Shown piece after piece: positions 9,011 to 17,182 of a stretch of 64,000 nucleotides of DNA. The position numbers were made by a program, and so were the translations under genes. The notes under the pieces are model-generated. The model did no database searches and was not told the DNA's origin. It was given only the letters and a program-made list of their open reading frames with translations. The stretch lies in the NCBI GenBank assembly GCA_965279315.1, contig OZ257145.1, forward strand, positions 1,178,001 to 1,242,000, given 5' to 3'. The DNA comes from JAPWJZ01 sp965279315 (lineage in GTDB: Bacteria > Pseudomonadota > Alphaproteobacteria > Micavibrionales > UBA2020). The first letter of the stretch is position 1, and every line of letters starts with the position of its first letter.

Positions 9011-9789
9011 TATTTCTTCAAAATTTCGCGCGCGATTTCTAAATCTTCGGGCGTATCGACGCCCAGCGGCACGGTATCCACCACGGCGATATCGATACGC
9101 ATGCCAAGCGCCAGCGCGCGCAGTTGCTCAAGGCGCTCGCGCTTTTCCAGTGCGGATGGCGGCGCGGCGACAAAGGCCTCGAGTGCGGCGCGTTTATACG
9201 TGTAAAGCCCGATATGGTGCAGCAGCGGCCCGTCGCCGGAAGGCGCGGTCGTGCGCGAGAAATACAGCGCGCGGCCCTGTTTTTCGCCCTTGGCGAAATC
9301 AATCTCCGCAATCGCCTTCACCACGTTCGGGTTGCTCCTTTCCGACTCTTTCGTGATGATGCAGCCCAGCGTGCCAATATCGGTTTCAGGGTTTTGCAGC
9401 AAATCAAATGCTGTCTTGATCAGCGCCGCATCCAGCGTCGGCAGGTCGCCCTGCACGTTGATGATCGCGTCATGCTTGCCCTGCGGGTCGATCGTTTTGA
9501 GTGCAGCCAGAATGCGATCAGAGCCGGAGGGGAGGTCGGGATCGGTCAGCACCGCTTCGCCGCCGGCCTTTTCAACAGCCGCCTTGATCTCGGCCTCCGC
9601 GCAAGCGACCACGACGCGGCCGAGTTTTGATTCTTCCGCGCGGCGCAACACCTGCACGATCATCGGCAGCCCCTCGATATCCGCCAGCGGCTTGTTCGGC
9701 AGCCGCGTCGATGCCATGCGCGCAGGAATCATGATGATCGGCGACTGGAGCAGGGATTGCGAAGCGGGGGATTTCTGCGGCTGGGCCAT
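9010..9789 (-). CDS. kdsB: 3-deoxy-manno-octulosonate cytidylyltransferase
   Basis: A 259-residue CMP-Kdo synthetase. The nucleotide-binding motif PARMASTRLPNKPL is near residues 22-35, with a SGSDRI loop and an INVQGDLP metal-site motif in the middle. It activates Kdo with CTP for addition to lipid A, so the cell makes an LPS core. The N-terminal 18 residues (MAQPQKSPASQSLLQSP) are an extension compared with usual KdsB, and translation could start further in. It is first in the group kdsB, tfoX-N, HIT-like, pheA. Confidence 0.95.
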   Translation of the reverse strand: MAQPQKSPASQSLLQSPIIMIPARMASTRLPNKPLADIEGLPMIVQVLRRAEESKLGRVVVACAEAEIKAAVEKAGGEAVLTDPDLPSGSDRILAALKTIDPQGKHDAIINVQGDLPTLDAALIKTAFDLLQNPETDIGTLGCIITKESERSNPNVVKAIAEIDFAKGEKQGRALYFSRTTAPSGDGPLLHHIGLYTYKRAALEAFVAAPPSALEKRERLEQLRALALGMRIDIAVVDTVPLGVDTPEDLEIAREILKK

Positions 9790-9995
9790 GGCACATGTTC
9801 CTTTGAATGATCTGGCCAGAATATAGCGGGATGCGCCTGTGTTGTATTTTGAAAAGATAACGCCTTGTTACATCACCTGAAATCTAATAATTATGAAAAT
9901 TATAAAAGAATCCAGTTGCGCCCCTGCTCCCCTGCGTTAAAACAGGTTATGCGAGCCCAATGCGGGGCTTCGCGCGCAAGCAAGAATAATAAAAA

Positions 9996-11918
9996 ATGCA
10001 ATCCGCCTCCACAACACATGACGAGCACCACGCCAGCGGTCCGGGTACGGGACTGGTTGCCATGTCGGTCGGCGCGATCGGCGTGGTGTACGGCGATATC
10101 GGCACAAGCCCGCTTTATGCCTTCCGTGAAGCGCTGCACGCGGTCGGCGCCCATGCTGAATCAGGCGTTGCGCTGCCCGAGGTGCTGGGCATCCTGTCAC
10201 TTTTCCTGTGGTCTATGATGCTTGTCGTCACATTGAAATATGTGACAGTCCTGCTCCGCATCGACAACCGTGGCGAGGGTGGCACGCTTGCGCTGATGGC
10301 GCTGGCGCGCAGCGTGATCTATCGCAACACCATCGGCTTCCTGTTTCTTGGTATGGCGGGGGCTGCGCTGTTTTATGGCGACAGCATCATCACGCCGGCT
10401 ATCTCCGTCCTCTCCGCCGTCGAGGGGATGAACGTCGTTGTGGACGGGTTCGAGCCTTATGTGGTTCCCATTACGCTGATGATCATCGTCGGCCTGTTCT
10501 TTTTTCAATATAAAGGCACGGCGCAAGTATCGAAACTGTTCGGGCCGATCATGCTGCTGTGGTTCGGCGTGCTGGGCGTCATGGGTGCGGGCCATATCAT
10601 GGACGACCCCCGCGTCATCGCCGCGATCAACCCGTGGCATGCCGTCTATTTCGTGGCGACGCATGGCAAGGTCGCCTTCATCACACTTGGCGCGATCTTC
10701 CTCTGCGTTACGGGGGCGGAGGCGATTTATGCCGATCTCGGCCATTTCGGGCGCAAGCCGATCCAGCTGGCATGGCTCTGGTATGTTTTTCCCTGCCTTG
10801 CGCTCAATTACCTCGGCCAGGGCGCGATGGTGCTGCACAGCCCCGAAACCATCGATAACCCCTTCTTCAAGATGGTGGGGCAGAGCATGCAGCTGCCGCT
10901 CGTGCTTCTGTCGGGCTGCGCCACGATCATTGCCAGTCAGGCGGTCATCACCGGCGCTTATTCGCTGACACGTCAGGCGGTCAACCTTGGCCTGCTGCCG
11001 CGCATGAAGATCATGCACACCTCCGACAAACATTCCGGCCAGATTTACCTGCCGCAGGTGAATTACCTTTTGATGTGCGGTGTCATCATCCTCGTGCTGC
11101 TGTTCCGCTCCTCCTCAGGCCTTGCTGCCGTGTACGGCATCAGCGTTGCGGGCGCGCTCTGCGTCGATGCGATCATGGGCTTCTTCGTCGTCTGGCAGAT
11201 CCGTGAATGGAAATTCCTGAAGACGCTTGCCGTATTCGGGGTGTTCCTTGCGCTGGACCTGCTCTTCCTCGGCTCCAACCTGCTGAAGCTGCTGCAGGGC
11301 GGCTGGGTGCCCTTGTTGATTGCGACGATCCTGATGGTCATCATGACAACTTGGATCCAGGGCACGTTCATCCTGTCGTCGCGCGCGCGTAAACGCGAGA
11401 TCAAGGTGGAAAAATTCATCGGCGAATACAAGACCCGCTATCCCGACCTGCAGCGTGTCAAGGGTTCGGCGTTCTTCCTCGCGGGGGATCCCAACCACAC
11501 GCCTGCCGCATTGTTGCAGAACATACGTCACAACAAGATACTGCACGAAAACAACATTATACTTTCGGTGAAAATCGAGCCTTTCCCGCATGTCGCGGAG
11601 GCGGACCGCGCGCTGGTCACCCACCTGAACGAGGAATTCAGCGTGGTCGTCCTGCGCTTCGGCTTCAAGGACAGCCCCGATGTGCAGGAAGAACTGCTCA
11701 AGATGAATCGCGCGCAGGGCAACGGCATCGATTTCGACTGGGAAGACACCTCGCTGTTCCTGTCGCGCCGTTCCATCAAGTCGCACCCGAAATACGGTAT
11801 GTCGATCTGGCAGGACATCATTTACATCTGGCTGTCAAAACATTCGGCCGAGCCGACCGACTTCTACAAACTGCCTGTCGGCCGCGTCATCGAAATCGGG
11901 CGTCACGTCCTTATCTAA
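9996..11918 (+). CDS. kup: Low-affinity potassium transporter Kup
   Basis: A 640-residue inner-membrane protein of the KUP/HAK family. The signature YGDIGTSPLYA is at residues 32-42, followed by about twelve membrane helices to residue 460 and a cytoplasmic C-terminal domain of about 170 residues. It imports K+ with protons. Length and motifs are complete. It is a single gene facing away from kdsB; the 206-base gap between them must hold both promoters. No riboswitch was recognised there. Confidence 0.95.
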   Translation: MQSASTTHDEHHASGPGTGLVAMSVGAIGVVYGDIGTSPLYAFREALHAVGAHAESGVALPEVLGILSLFLWSMMLVVTLKYVTVLLRIDNRGEGGTLALMALARSVIYRNTIGFLFLGMAGAALFYGDSIITPAISVLSAVEGMNVVVDGFEPYVVPITLMIIVGLFFFQYKGTAQVSKLFGPIMLLWFGVLGVMGAGHIMDDPRVIAAINPWHAVYFVATHGKVAFITLGAIFLCVTGAEAIYADLGHFGRKPIQLAWLWYVFPCLALNYLGQGAMVLHSPETIDNPFFKMVGQSMQLPLVLLSGCATIIASQAVITGAYSLTRQAVNLGLLPRMKIMHTSDKHSGQIYLPQVNYLLMCGVIILVLLFRSSSGLAAVYGISVAGALCVDAIMGFFVVWQIREWKFLKTLAVFGVFLALDLLFLGSNLLKLLQGGWVPLLIATILMVIMTTWIQGTFILSSRARKREIKVEKFIGEYKTRYPDLQRVKGSAFFLAGDPNHTPAALLQNIRHNKILHENNIILSVKIEPFPHVAEADRALVTHLNEEFSVVVLRFGFKDSPDVQEELLKMNRAQGNGIDFDWEDTSLFLSRRSIKSHPKYGMSIWQDIIYIWLSKHSAEPTDFYKLPVGRVIEIGRHVLI

Positions 11919-12003
11919 GGCCGTTAACACTTTTTATTTTGCATAATCGTGATGTTTCTGGTATAAAATCCGAACGCCATTAAAGGCGGGAGGGAGAATC
12001 ACC

Positions 12004-12669
12004 ATGAATAATCAGGCAAAAAAGCTTGGACGTTTCGGCGCAACACTGGCGATCGCCTTTAACCTTGCCGCCTGCGCGACCCCTCCTGCAAATAACAACG
12101 CCCCGCGCAACAACCGCGACACCGCGCCAGACGTAACCGTCGTGCAGGCTTCATATGTTCAGCCTGCCGCCTATGTGACGCCTGCGGGCAGCGATGTGCT
12201 GCGCTTTTACAACCTGCATACGGAAGAAAGCATCACCGTGACGCGCAACCGCGGGGATTCCATTTCACGCGAAGCCAACTGGTTCATGCGCGATTTCCGC
12301 CGTGGCGAAACAGCCGATATGGACCCGCAATTGTTCGACCTGCTTGGTCGCCTCAAGACGGAAATCCAGCGCCGCCATCCGGGGCTGGAAGTGGAATACC
12401 AGGTTGTGTCGCCCTACCGTTCCCCCGACACCAACGAAGCCCTGCGCGATGCGGGTGGCAGCCAGGCCGAGGATTCCCAGCATACGCATGGCAAGGCAAT
12501 CGACATCAAGGTGCCGGGGCTTTCCACGACCGAGCTGCGCAATATCGCGACCTGTCTGAACCTTGGCGGTGTCGGTTATTACGCCGAGGACGCTTTCGTG
12601 CATGTCGATACAGGCCGCGTGCGCTACTGGCCGTCGCGCGACTATCTCTCTACCCTGAAATGTAATTAA
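12004..12669 (+). CDS. DUF882/M15-type murein peptidase, lipoprotein (MepK-like)
   Basis: A 221-residue protein with a lipoprotein signal: LAAC with Cys24 as the lipidation site. The C-terminal domain resembles DUF882/peptidase M15 enzymes such as MepK (YcbK): SPYRSPDTN, then H162-GKAI-D167, and H200 in FVHVDTG, which together would hold the catalytic zinc. Family members cut peptide cross-links in peptidoglycan. GGGAGGGAGAA lies just upstream of the ATG as ribosome site. It follows kup by 85 bases and converges with the sulfotransferase gene. Confidence 0.85.
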   Translation: MNNQAKKLGRFGATLAIAFNLAACATPPANNNAPRNNRDTAPDVTVVQASYVQPAAYVTPAGSDVLRFYNLHTEESITVTRNRGDSISREANWFMRDFRRGETADMDPQLFDLLGRLKTEIQRRHPGLEVEYQVVSPYRSPDTNEALRDAGGSQAEDSQHTHGKAIDIKVPGLSTTELRNIATCLNLGGVGYYAEDAFVHVDTGRVRYWPSRDYLSTLKCN

Positions 12670-12671
12670 TC

Positions 12672-14531
12672 TTATTCGCTGTCGGTCATCGTGTAGCCGT
12701 AACGCTCGGCATGCGGCTTCAGGATATCCAGCACGGGCTTCAGCTGTTCGCGGTATTTCAACCAGCGCCCGCTGGCGCGCGTGTAGATTTTCTGCGTGAC
12801 CTGATGATAGCTTGGCGTGTTGATCAGGCCTTTTTTCTGCGCCGTCTTGTCGTATTCCAGCACGGCGTCGTTCCACGGCACATTCAGGAATTCCAGCAGT
12901 TTTGCGACCGTCGGCTGGAAATCGGCCACGACATCCTCGTAACGGATGGCATGCACGTCGAGTGGCAGCGTTTTCGCGTAATGTTCCCACACCGAAAAGG
13001 CTTCGTCATAGAAACGCGCGGAATCCTGCAGATCGAGGAAGCGGACCATGGCGCTGTTCAGGTTGAAATCCTGCATGTAGCAGCTCAGGACTGAATCGCA
13101 GGGATGGCGCAGGGCCAGAATGAATTTCGCCTTGGGGAATACGCGCTGGATCAGGCCGACATGTAAAATGTTGAGCGGCAGCTTGTCGACGAAAACAGGT
13201 TTCTGCGCGCTGTTGTCATGCTCCGTGAAAAACCGCTCGCGCATGGCGGCAATATCCTGCGCCGTCAGTTTCGGCATGGCGGCGGGATAGCAGACGTCAT
13301 TCAGCGGATGCTCGTGGGGCTGCGCTGTGCCATAGCTGCGGACAAGGTGATGGATCATCTTGTCGACGGCGGGCTTTTCCTCGGCGACGGCGATGTCGGG
13401 GTGGCTTGCCATGATCTGGTCGAGAAGCGTCGTGCCCGAACGGGGAAAGCCGACCAGAAAAACAGGCGCAGGCTCCGGCCCCTCCGGCAGCGGGCCTTGC
13501 GCCATGGCGGGCGTGAAATCGCGCAAGATCCGTACGGCCAGTTGCGGATAAACGCCGGTGTGCAGGGCTTTCAAATTCACCAGCTTTGCCTTGCAGTCGT
13601 TGCCTTTCGCGAAGGCCTCGAACGCCTGCTTGGCATCGTTGCGGCGTTCGTACAGCTGCCCCATTTCATAGAAGAAAGCGGGGCTGGGTATCGCATCGGG
13701 GCGCAGCTTTTCCTTGTAACTTTCAAGCAATACAAGCGCGTCGTCGTGCTTGCCGCGGCGGCGCAGGACTTTCGCTTCGCACAGCGCGATGAAGGGCGAT
13801 GGCGGCAGTTGCTGTTTGGCTTTTTTCAGCGCGTCCTCCGCGTCGTCGATGCGGTTGGTTTTTTCGTAGAGGTCCATCAGGACCAGCCACGCGCTTTCCA
13901 GCGGGAAGATGTCCACGGCGCTCTTCAGTGCGTCAATCGCCTCATCAAGACGTTTTTGCTCGGCATACAGCGCGCCCAGGTTGCGCCAGGCCTGCGCATG
14001 GCGGGGATTGAGCGTCAGCGCCTGCTTGTAGGCCTTCTCCGCCAGTTCGTGACGGCGGCTGTCGCGCAGCACGTCGGCGATATTCGCATGGGGGTTCGGC
14101 CATTTCGGGTTCGCGCGGATCGCGGCGATCAGGTGCTTTTCCGCGCCCTGCAGGTCGCCCATGCGGTACAGCAGCAGGCCCATATTGTTCAGGATCTGAA
14201 AATTCGCCGGCTCCAGCCTGAAGGCCTTTTCCAGCAAGGGGCGCGCCTGTTCCAGCTGTGCCTGTTCCAGCAGGAACGCGCCATAGCTGTTCAGCGCATA
14301 GGCGCTATCCGGCGACAGTTTTACGGCGGTTTTGTAATGTGCCTCGGCTTTCTCCGGTTTTCCCGCCTGCCAAGAGGCCAGCGCGAGATCGCCCTGTATC
14401 AGGCCGGACGACGGCGCCTGAATGGCGGCTTTTTCAAGCAGCGCAATGCCTTCGTCCAAACGGCCTGCGGACAATAATGTAACGGCTTGATTGCGGAGAT
14501 TTGTATCGGGGGGCGAGGCGGGCTTGCTCAT
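12672..14531 (-). CDS. TPR-repeat sulfotransferase
   Basis: A 619-residue two-part protein. Residues 1-310 are about eight tetratricopeptide repeats (for example LNNMGLLLYRMGDLQGAEKH). Residues 355-615 are a sulfotransferase domain with the 5'-phosphosulfate loop FPRSGTT at 362-368 and a 3'-phosphate loop of the type RHPCDSVLSC around 475. Such enzymes move sulfate from PAPS to a protein or sugar acceptor, and the TPR half usually holds the acceptor. There is no signal peptide, so it should act in the cytoplasm. The acceptor is unknown. Confidence 0.9.
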   Translation of the reverse strand: MSKPASPPDTNLRNQAVTLLSAGRLDEGIALLEKAAIQAPSSGLIQGDLALASWQAGKPEKAEAHYKTAVKLSPDSAYALNSYGAFLLEQAQLEQARPLLEKAFRLEPANFQILNNMGLLLYRMGDLQGAEKHLIAAIRANPKWPNPHANIADVLRDSRRHELAEKAYKQALTLNPRHAQAWRNLGALYAEQKRLDEAIDALKSAVDIFPLESAWLVLMDLYEKTNRIDDAEDALKKAKQQLPPSPFIALCEAKVLRRRGKHDDALVLLESYKEKLRPDAIPSPAFFYEMGQLYERRNDAKQAFEAFAKGNDCKAKLVNLKALHTGVYPQLAVRILRDFTPAMAQGPLPEGPEPAPVFLVGFPRSGTTLLDQIMASHPDIAVAEEKPAVDKMIHHLVRSYGTAQPHEHPLNDVCYPAAMPKLTAQDIAAMRERFFTEHDNSAQKPVFVDKLPLNILHVGLIQRVFPKAKFILALRHPCDSVLSCYMQDFNLNSAMVRFLDLQDSARFYDEAFSVWEHYAKTLPLDVHAIRYEDVVADFQPTVAKLLEFLNVPWNDAVLEYDKTAQKKGLINTPSYHQVTQKIYTRASGRWLKYREQLKPVLDILKPHAERYGYTMTDSE

Positions 14532-14559
14532 GTATTCTCGAACCGCCCTTTGGGGAAAG

Positions 14560-14634
14560 TGGTGGACACAACAGGGATTGAACCTGTGACCCCTACCATG
14601 TCAAGATAGTGCTCTACCGCTGAGCTATGTGTCC
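14560..14634 (-). tRNA. tRNA-Val (anticodon GAC)
   Basis: Read on the minus strand it folds into a full cloverleaf: a 7-bp acceptor stem GGACACA/TGTGTCC, D arm GCTC-GAGC, anticodon stem CTATC/GGTAG with loop TTGACAT (anticodon GAC, reads GUC), T arm ACAGG/CCTGT with TTCAATC, discriminator A, and an encoded CCA. It lies 28 bases upstream of the sulfotransferase gene on the same strand. Confidence 0.95.
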
Positions 14635-14737
14635 TTGGTCAGGCCGCTTTATTAGCACGGCATTTCCTTTTTATGCAAGTCCTATCGTAATCCGCTGAAA
14701 ATGCGGGAAAAACCTGCTTTTCTAGGAATCGGCCTAC

Positions 14738-14886
14738 AAAAGATTGTCCCCAGACCGGGGGGCGGTCTGGGGCGCGGCTTTGCCGCCGGTATAAAAGATT
14801 GCTCCCAGACCGGGGGGGCGGTCTGGGGCGCGGCTTTGCCGCCGGTATAAAAGATTGTCCCCAGACCGGGGGGGCGGTCTGGGGAC
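14738..14886. repeat. Tandem palindromic repeat, 55-56 bp unit, 2.7 copies
   Basis: This fills most of the 300-base space between tRNA-Val and the CpdR-like gene. Units begin at 14738, 14793 and 14849; the third is cut short after its palindrome. Each unit starts AAAAGATTG, then has the inverted repeat CCCAGACCG...CGGTCTGGG around a run of Gs, then GCGCGGCTTTGCCGCCGGT. Copies differ by one base in the G run and a swapped base pair near TGTCCCC/TGCTCCC. Each can form a strong hairpin. No gene or spacer-like variation is seen. Confidence 0.85.
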
Positions 14887-14936
14887 AGTGGTTCACGGAG
14901 GGGGAATTATCTCCGTTGGGGGTCCAGTCGTAACTC

Positions 14937-15392
14937 TTAAAGCTGCTGCGCGCGGGCGGGCTTGTGTGCGAAGTCCGCGTAAATGATGTTGCTATCTGCC
15001 GATTGCATCGGGGTCTTCAGCGGCAGGCTGCCCTGGCCCATCAGGTAACGCACGCGAGTGGCAATCTCCTTCAGGTGGAAGGGGCGCGTGGTGACGGGGG
15101 CGGGGGCGTAAGCGGGGGTTGCGTGGGTGTCCATCGCGACGCCTGCGAAACCGGTGATGAAAATGACCTGGAGGCCGGGGTTGTCCTGCAGCGCCTTCTG
15201 GGCGAGGACGAAGCCGTCGATGCCGGGCATCACGACGTTCACCAGCAGCACATCATAAGTGTCGCGCGACGACACGCGCCATGCATCGAGGCAGTTGTCG
15301 ACGCTCTCGACCGTGTTGCCCGCTTTTTTCAGCGAGGCTGCCAGGTATGCTGCGGTGGTGGAATTGTGTTCTGCGATCAGGATCTTAGCCAT
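14937..15392 (-). CDS. CpdR-like single-domain receiver lacking the phosphorylated Asp
   Basis: A 151-residue single receiver domain closely resembling CpdR, the alphaproteobacterial adaptor that, when unphosphorylated, primes ClpXP for proteolysis. The matching blocks are MAKILIAE, VMPGIDGF, VIFITGFAGVAMD and RPFHLKEIATRVRYLM. Key residues differ: the phosphate-accepting Asp is Asn52 (VNVVMPG instead of TDIVMPG), the acidic pair is Glu8-His9, and the conserved Lys is Arg103. The C-terminal 30 residues are an extra tail. It has a good ribosome site (GGGGAG, 9 bases upstream). It should not be phosphorylated in the normal way and may mimic one state (inference). Confidence 0.8.
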   Translation of the reverse strand: MAKILIAEHNSTTAAYLAASLKKAGNTVESVDNCLDAWRVSSRDTYDVLLVNVVMPGIDGFVLAQKALQDNPGLQVIFITGFAGVAMDTHATPAYAPAPVTTRPFHLKEIATRVRYLMGQGSLPLKTPMQSADSNIIYADFAHKPARAQQL

Positions 15393-15710
15393 TTGAAGTC
15401 ACTCCCCTATGTTTTGTTTTTTTCTTAGCCGCTTCTCTTGTGTCTCTCCGTGGTGTCGACGCCCCGTTTGATCCGGTTTTTTTTAATTTCTCGTTAACGT
15501 CTTATGTTAATAGTAAAACATTTTACAGAACCACGGTCAAGGGCATTTATGAACAAGAAGTTAAGGATTAGTGTAATTTTATTTCAGTAACGAGTGTCAA
15601 AATGTGAAATTTCAATAGTTTATGGAAATTTATGAAAGGATGAAATTCTTTACATTTTCTTAAGAAGCTGGCAAAGCTGGGCGGATATTTTTCAGAAGGA
15701 AGCGAAAACC
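15393..15710. other. Intergenic region between divergent genes, AT-rich
   Basis: This 318-base space separates the CpdR-like gene and the rhodanese gene, which face away from each other. It is much more AT-rich than the flanks. It has GTTAAC and TTATGTTAATAG stretches and an AAGGA ribosome site just before the rhodanese start. It must hold both promoters, but no operator or RNA gene can be named with confidence. Confidence 0.5.
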
Positions 15711-16262
15711 ATGCACCATTTCTATGTGTTGCCACTGATGATCGGGCTGATTTCATTCATGTTTATGGGAGTCGCGACTCATGCCGGTGCTTTCGACCAG
15801 AAAACCCCGCCCGCCCAGAACGTGCTCACGCTCGACAAGTTTAAAGAAGCCCTGCCTGAAACCAGTGAAGAGCTGGACATGCCGGGTTTCGTCGCGCTGA
15901 AGGAAAAGGGCGCGGTAACGGTGCTGGATGTGCGCAGTGTGGATTCATTCGCCCGCCGGCATCTGGCGGGGTCGGTCAATGCGCCGCTGACCGGCCTGAC
16001 TGAAAAGAACCTGCCCGTGCTTGCGCCCGACAGGGACGCACCTGTGGTGCTGGTCTGCGATTACAGCTTCTTCCCCACCCGTATGATCTCGATGACGTTG
16101 CAGGCCTATCCGGTGCTTAAATCGAACGGGTATAAAAAGATCTACCGCCTGAACCTGTGGCAGAACAAACAGGGCGGTGACATGACCCCGGCCGAAGCAC
16201 AGGAAAAGGTTTTGGCCTTCGAGGGCTCCGAGGTCAAACAGGCGGAACCCCCCAAGGAATAG
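15711..16262 (+). CDS. Exported rhodanese-domain protein
   Basis: A 183-residue protein with an N-terminal hydrophobic segment (residues 5-24) that is a signal peptide or anchor. A rhodanese domain spans about 60-165: VTVLDVRSVDSFARRHLAGS, then the active-site loop VCDYSFFPTR with Cys116. The Cys suggests a functional sulfur-transfer or thiol-handling protein in the periplasm. AAGGA lies about 9 bases upstream of the ATG. It converges on a DsbA-like thiol oxidoreductase gene and shares a terminator with it, which fits a periplasmic sulfur/thiol theme, though they are not co-transcribed. Confidence 0.82.
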   Translation: MHHFYVLPLMIGLISFMFMGVATHAGAFDQKTPPAQNVLTLDKFKEALPETSEELDMPGFVALKEKGAVTVLDVRSVDSFARRHLAGSVNAPLTGLTEKNLPVLAPDRDAPVVLVCDYSFFPTRMISMTLQAYPVLKSNGYKKIYRLNLWQNKQGGDMTPAEAQEKVLAFEGSEVKQAEPPKE

Positions 16263-16276
16263 GCCAACGAGACGGC

Positions 16277-16311
16277 AAAAAAACGGCGCCTGTGACGGCG
16301 CCGTTTTTTTT
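16277..16311. terminator. Bidirectional intrinsic terminator
   Basis: The stem AACGGCGCC/GGCGCCGTT with a 6-base loop is flanked by seven As on the left and eight Ts on the right, so it can end transcription from both sides. It lies exactly between the convergent rhodanese and DsbA-like genes. Confidence 0.92.
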
Positions 16312-16328
16312 AGTCGTGTCAGGGACTG

Positions 16329-17120
16329 TCAGTCCTGTTTCTTTTCTTCTTCCTTGGGCGCGTCGCCGGCCTTGTTGGCCTTGCGCTTGTCGGCCTTGCG
16401 CTTGTCGGCGATCCGCTGCTTCAGGCTTTCCTTGTCCGGAACGCCGGAAAACGCGTCATCGGCGACGATAAAGGACGGCGTGCCGTTAAAGTCCATTTGC
16501 GAGGCAAGGGCGCGGTTGCGCTCGATTTGCATCATCGCATCGGTGCCGTCGACATAGGAGCGCGCTGCGCCCAGGTCCATGCCGATATCCTTGGCGGCGG
16601 CTTCGATGTCCTCGTTCTTGAGGACGCCTTTAAAGCTCATCATCTTTTCGTGGAATTCAAAATATTTGTCCTGACGCTGCGCCGCGAGCGCCCATTTGGC
16701 GGAGGTTTCGGATGTCGGGCCCAGGATCGGGAAATCCTTGAAGATCACCTTCACGCCCGGGTCTTCCTTCGCGATTTCCTTCAGCGTGAAGAAGACGTCC
16801 TTGCAGTAATGGCAGTTGTAATCGAAGAATTCGACAATCGTCACGTCGCCCGACTTGTTGCCGATGAAGGGGGATTTTTCGTTCTTGAACAATTCGTCAT
16901 GGTTGCGCTGCAGCGCATCCGCTTTCTTCGTCTCGATTTCCTTGGTCTGGTAGCTGTTGACGGCTTCCAGGATCAGCTGCGGGTTCTCCATGATGTATTC
17001 ATGGATCATTTTGTTGATGTCTTCCTTCGTGAAGTTTTCTGCCGAGGCAGGGGCGGCGGCGAAAATGCCCGCCACCAGCGCTGCCGGAAGGATAAATTTA
17101 TTCATATATTTCTGGAACAT
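16329..17120 (-). CDS. DsbA-family thiol:disulfide oxidoreductase
   Basis: A 263-residue periplasmic protein: signal peptide (cut near APASA, residue 27), a helical N-terminal region (about 30-85), then a thioredoxin fold with active site C103-H-Y-C106 and a cis-proline loop NGTPSF near 220. The N-terminal helical part and overall plan match the ScsC/BdbD type of DsbA relatives. The C-terminal 35 residues are a highly charged tail with a repeated ADKRKADKRKANK block. AGGGG lies 7 bases before the ATG. It oxidises or isomerises disulfides in exported proteins. Confidence 0.9.
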   Translation of the reverse strand: MFQKYMNKFILPAALVAGIFAAAPASAENFTKEDINKMIHEYIMENPQLILEAVNSYQTKEIETKKADALQRNHDELFKNEKSPFIGNKSGDVTIVEFFDYNCHYCKDVFFTLKEIAKEDPGVKVIFKDFPILGPTSETSAKWALAAQRQDKYFEFHEKMMSFKGVLKNEDIEAAAKDIGMDLGAARSYVDGTDAMMQIERNRALASQMDFNGTPSFIVADDAFSGVPDKESLKQRIADKRKADKRKANKAGDAPKEEEKKQD

Positions 17121-17182
17121 GCAAAACCCCTGACCCTGTTGGTGTACGCAACTCTAACAATGTGAGCCTTAAGCCCCCAAAA

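Noticed and set aside
9865..10218. 117-codon frame overlapping the kup start
   Set aside because: Kup has a full family match in another frame, and the shadow has no ribosome site or domain.
14738..14886. CRISPR array
   Set aside because: The units follow one another without unique spacers, and no cas gene is present.
14639..14896. 85-codon minus-strand frame with repeated residues
   Set aside because: It is simply the translation of the palindromic tandem repeat; no start context or folding pattern.
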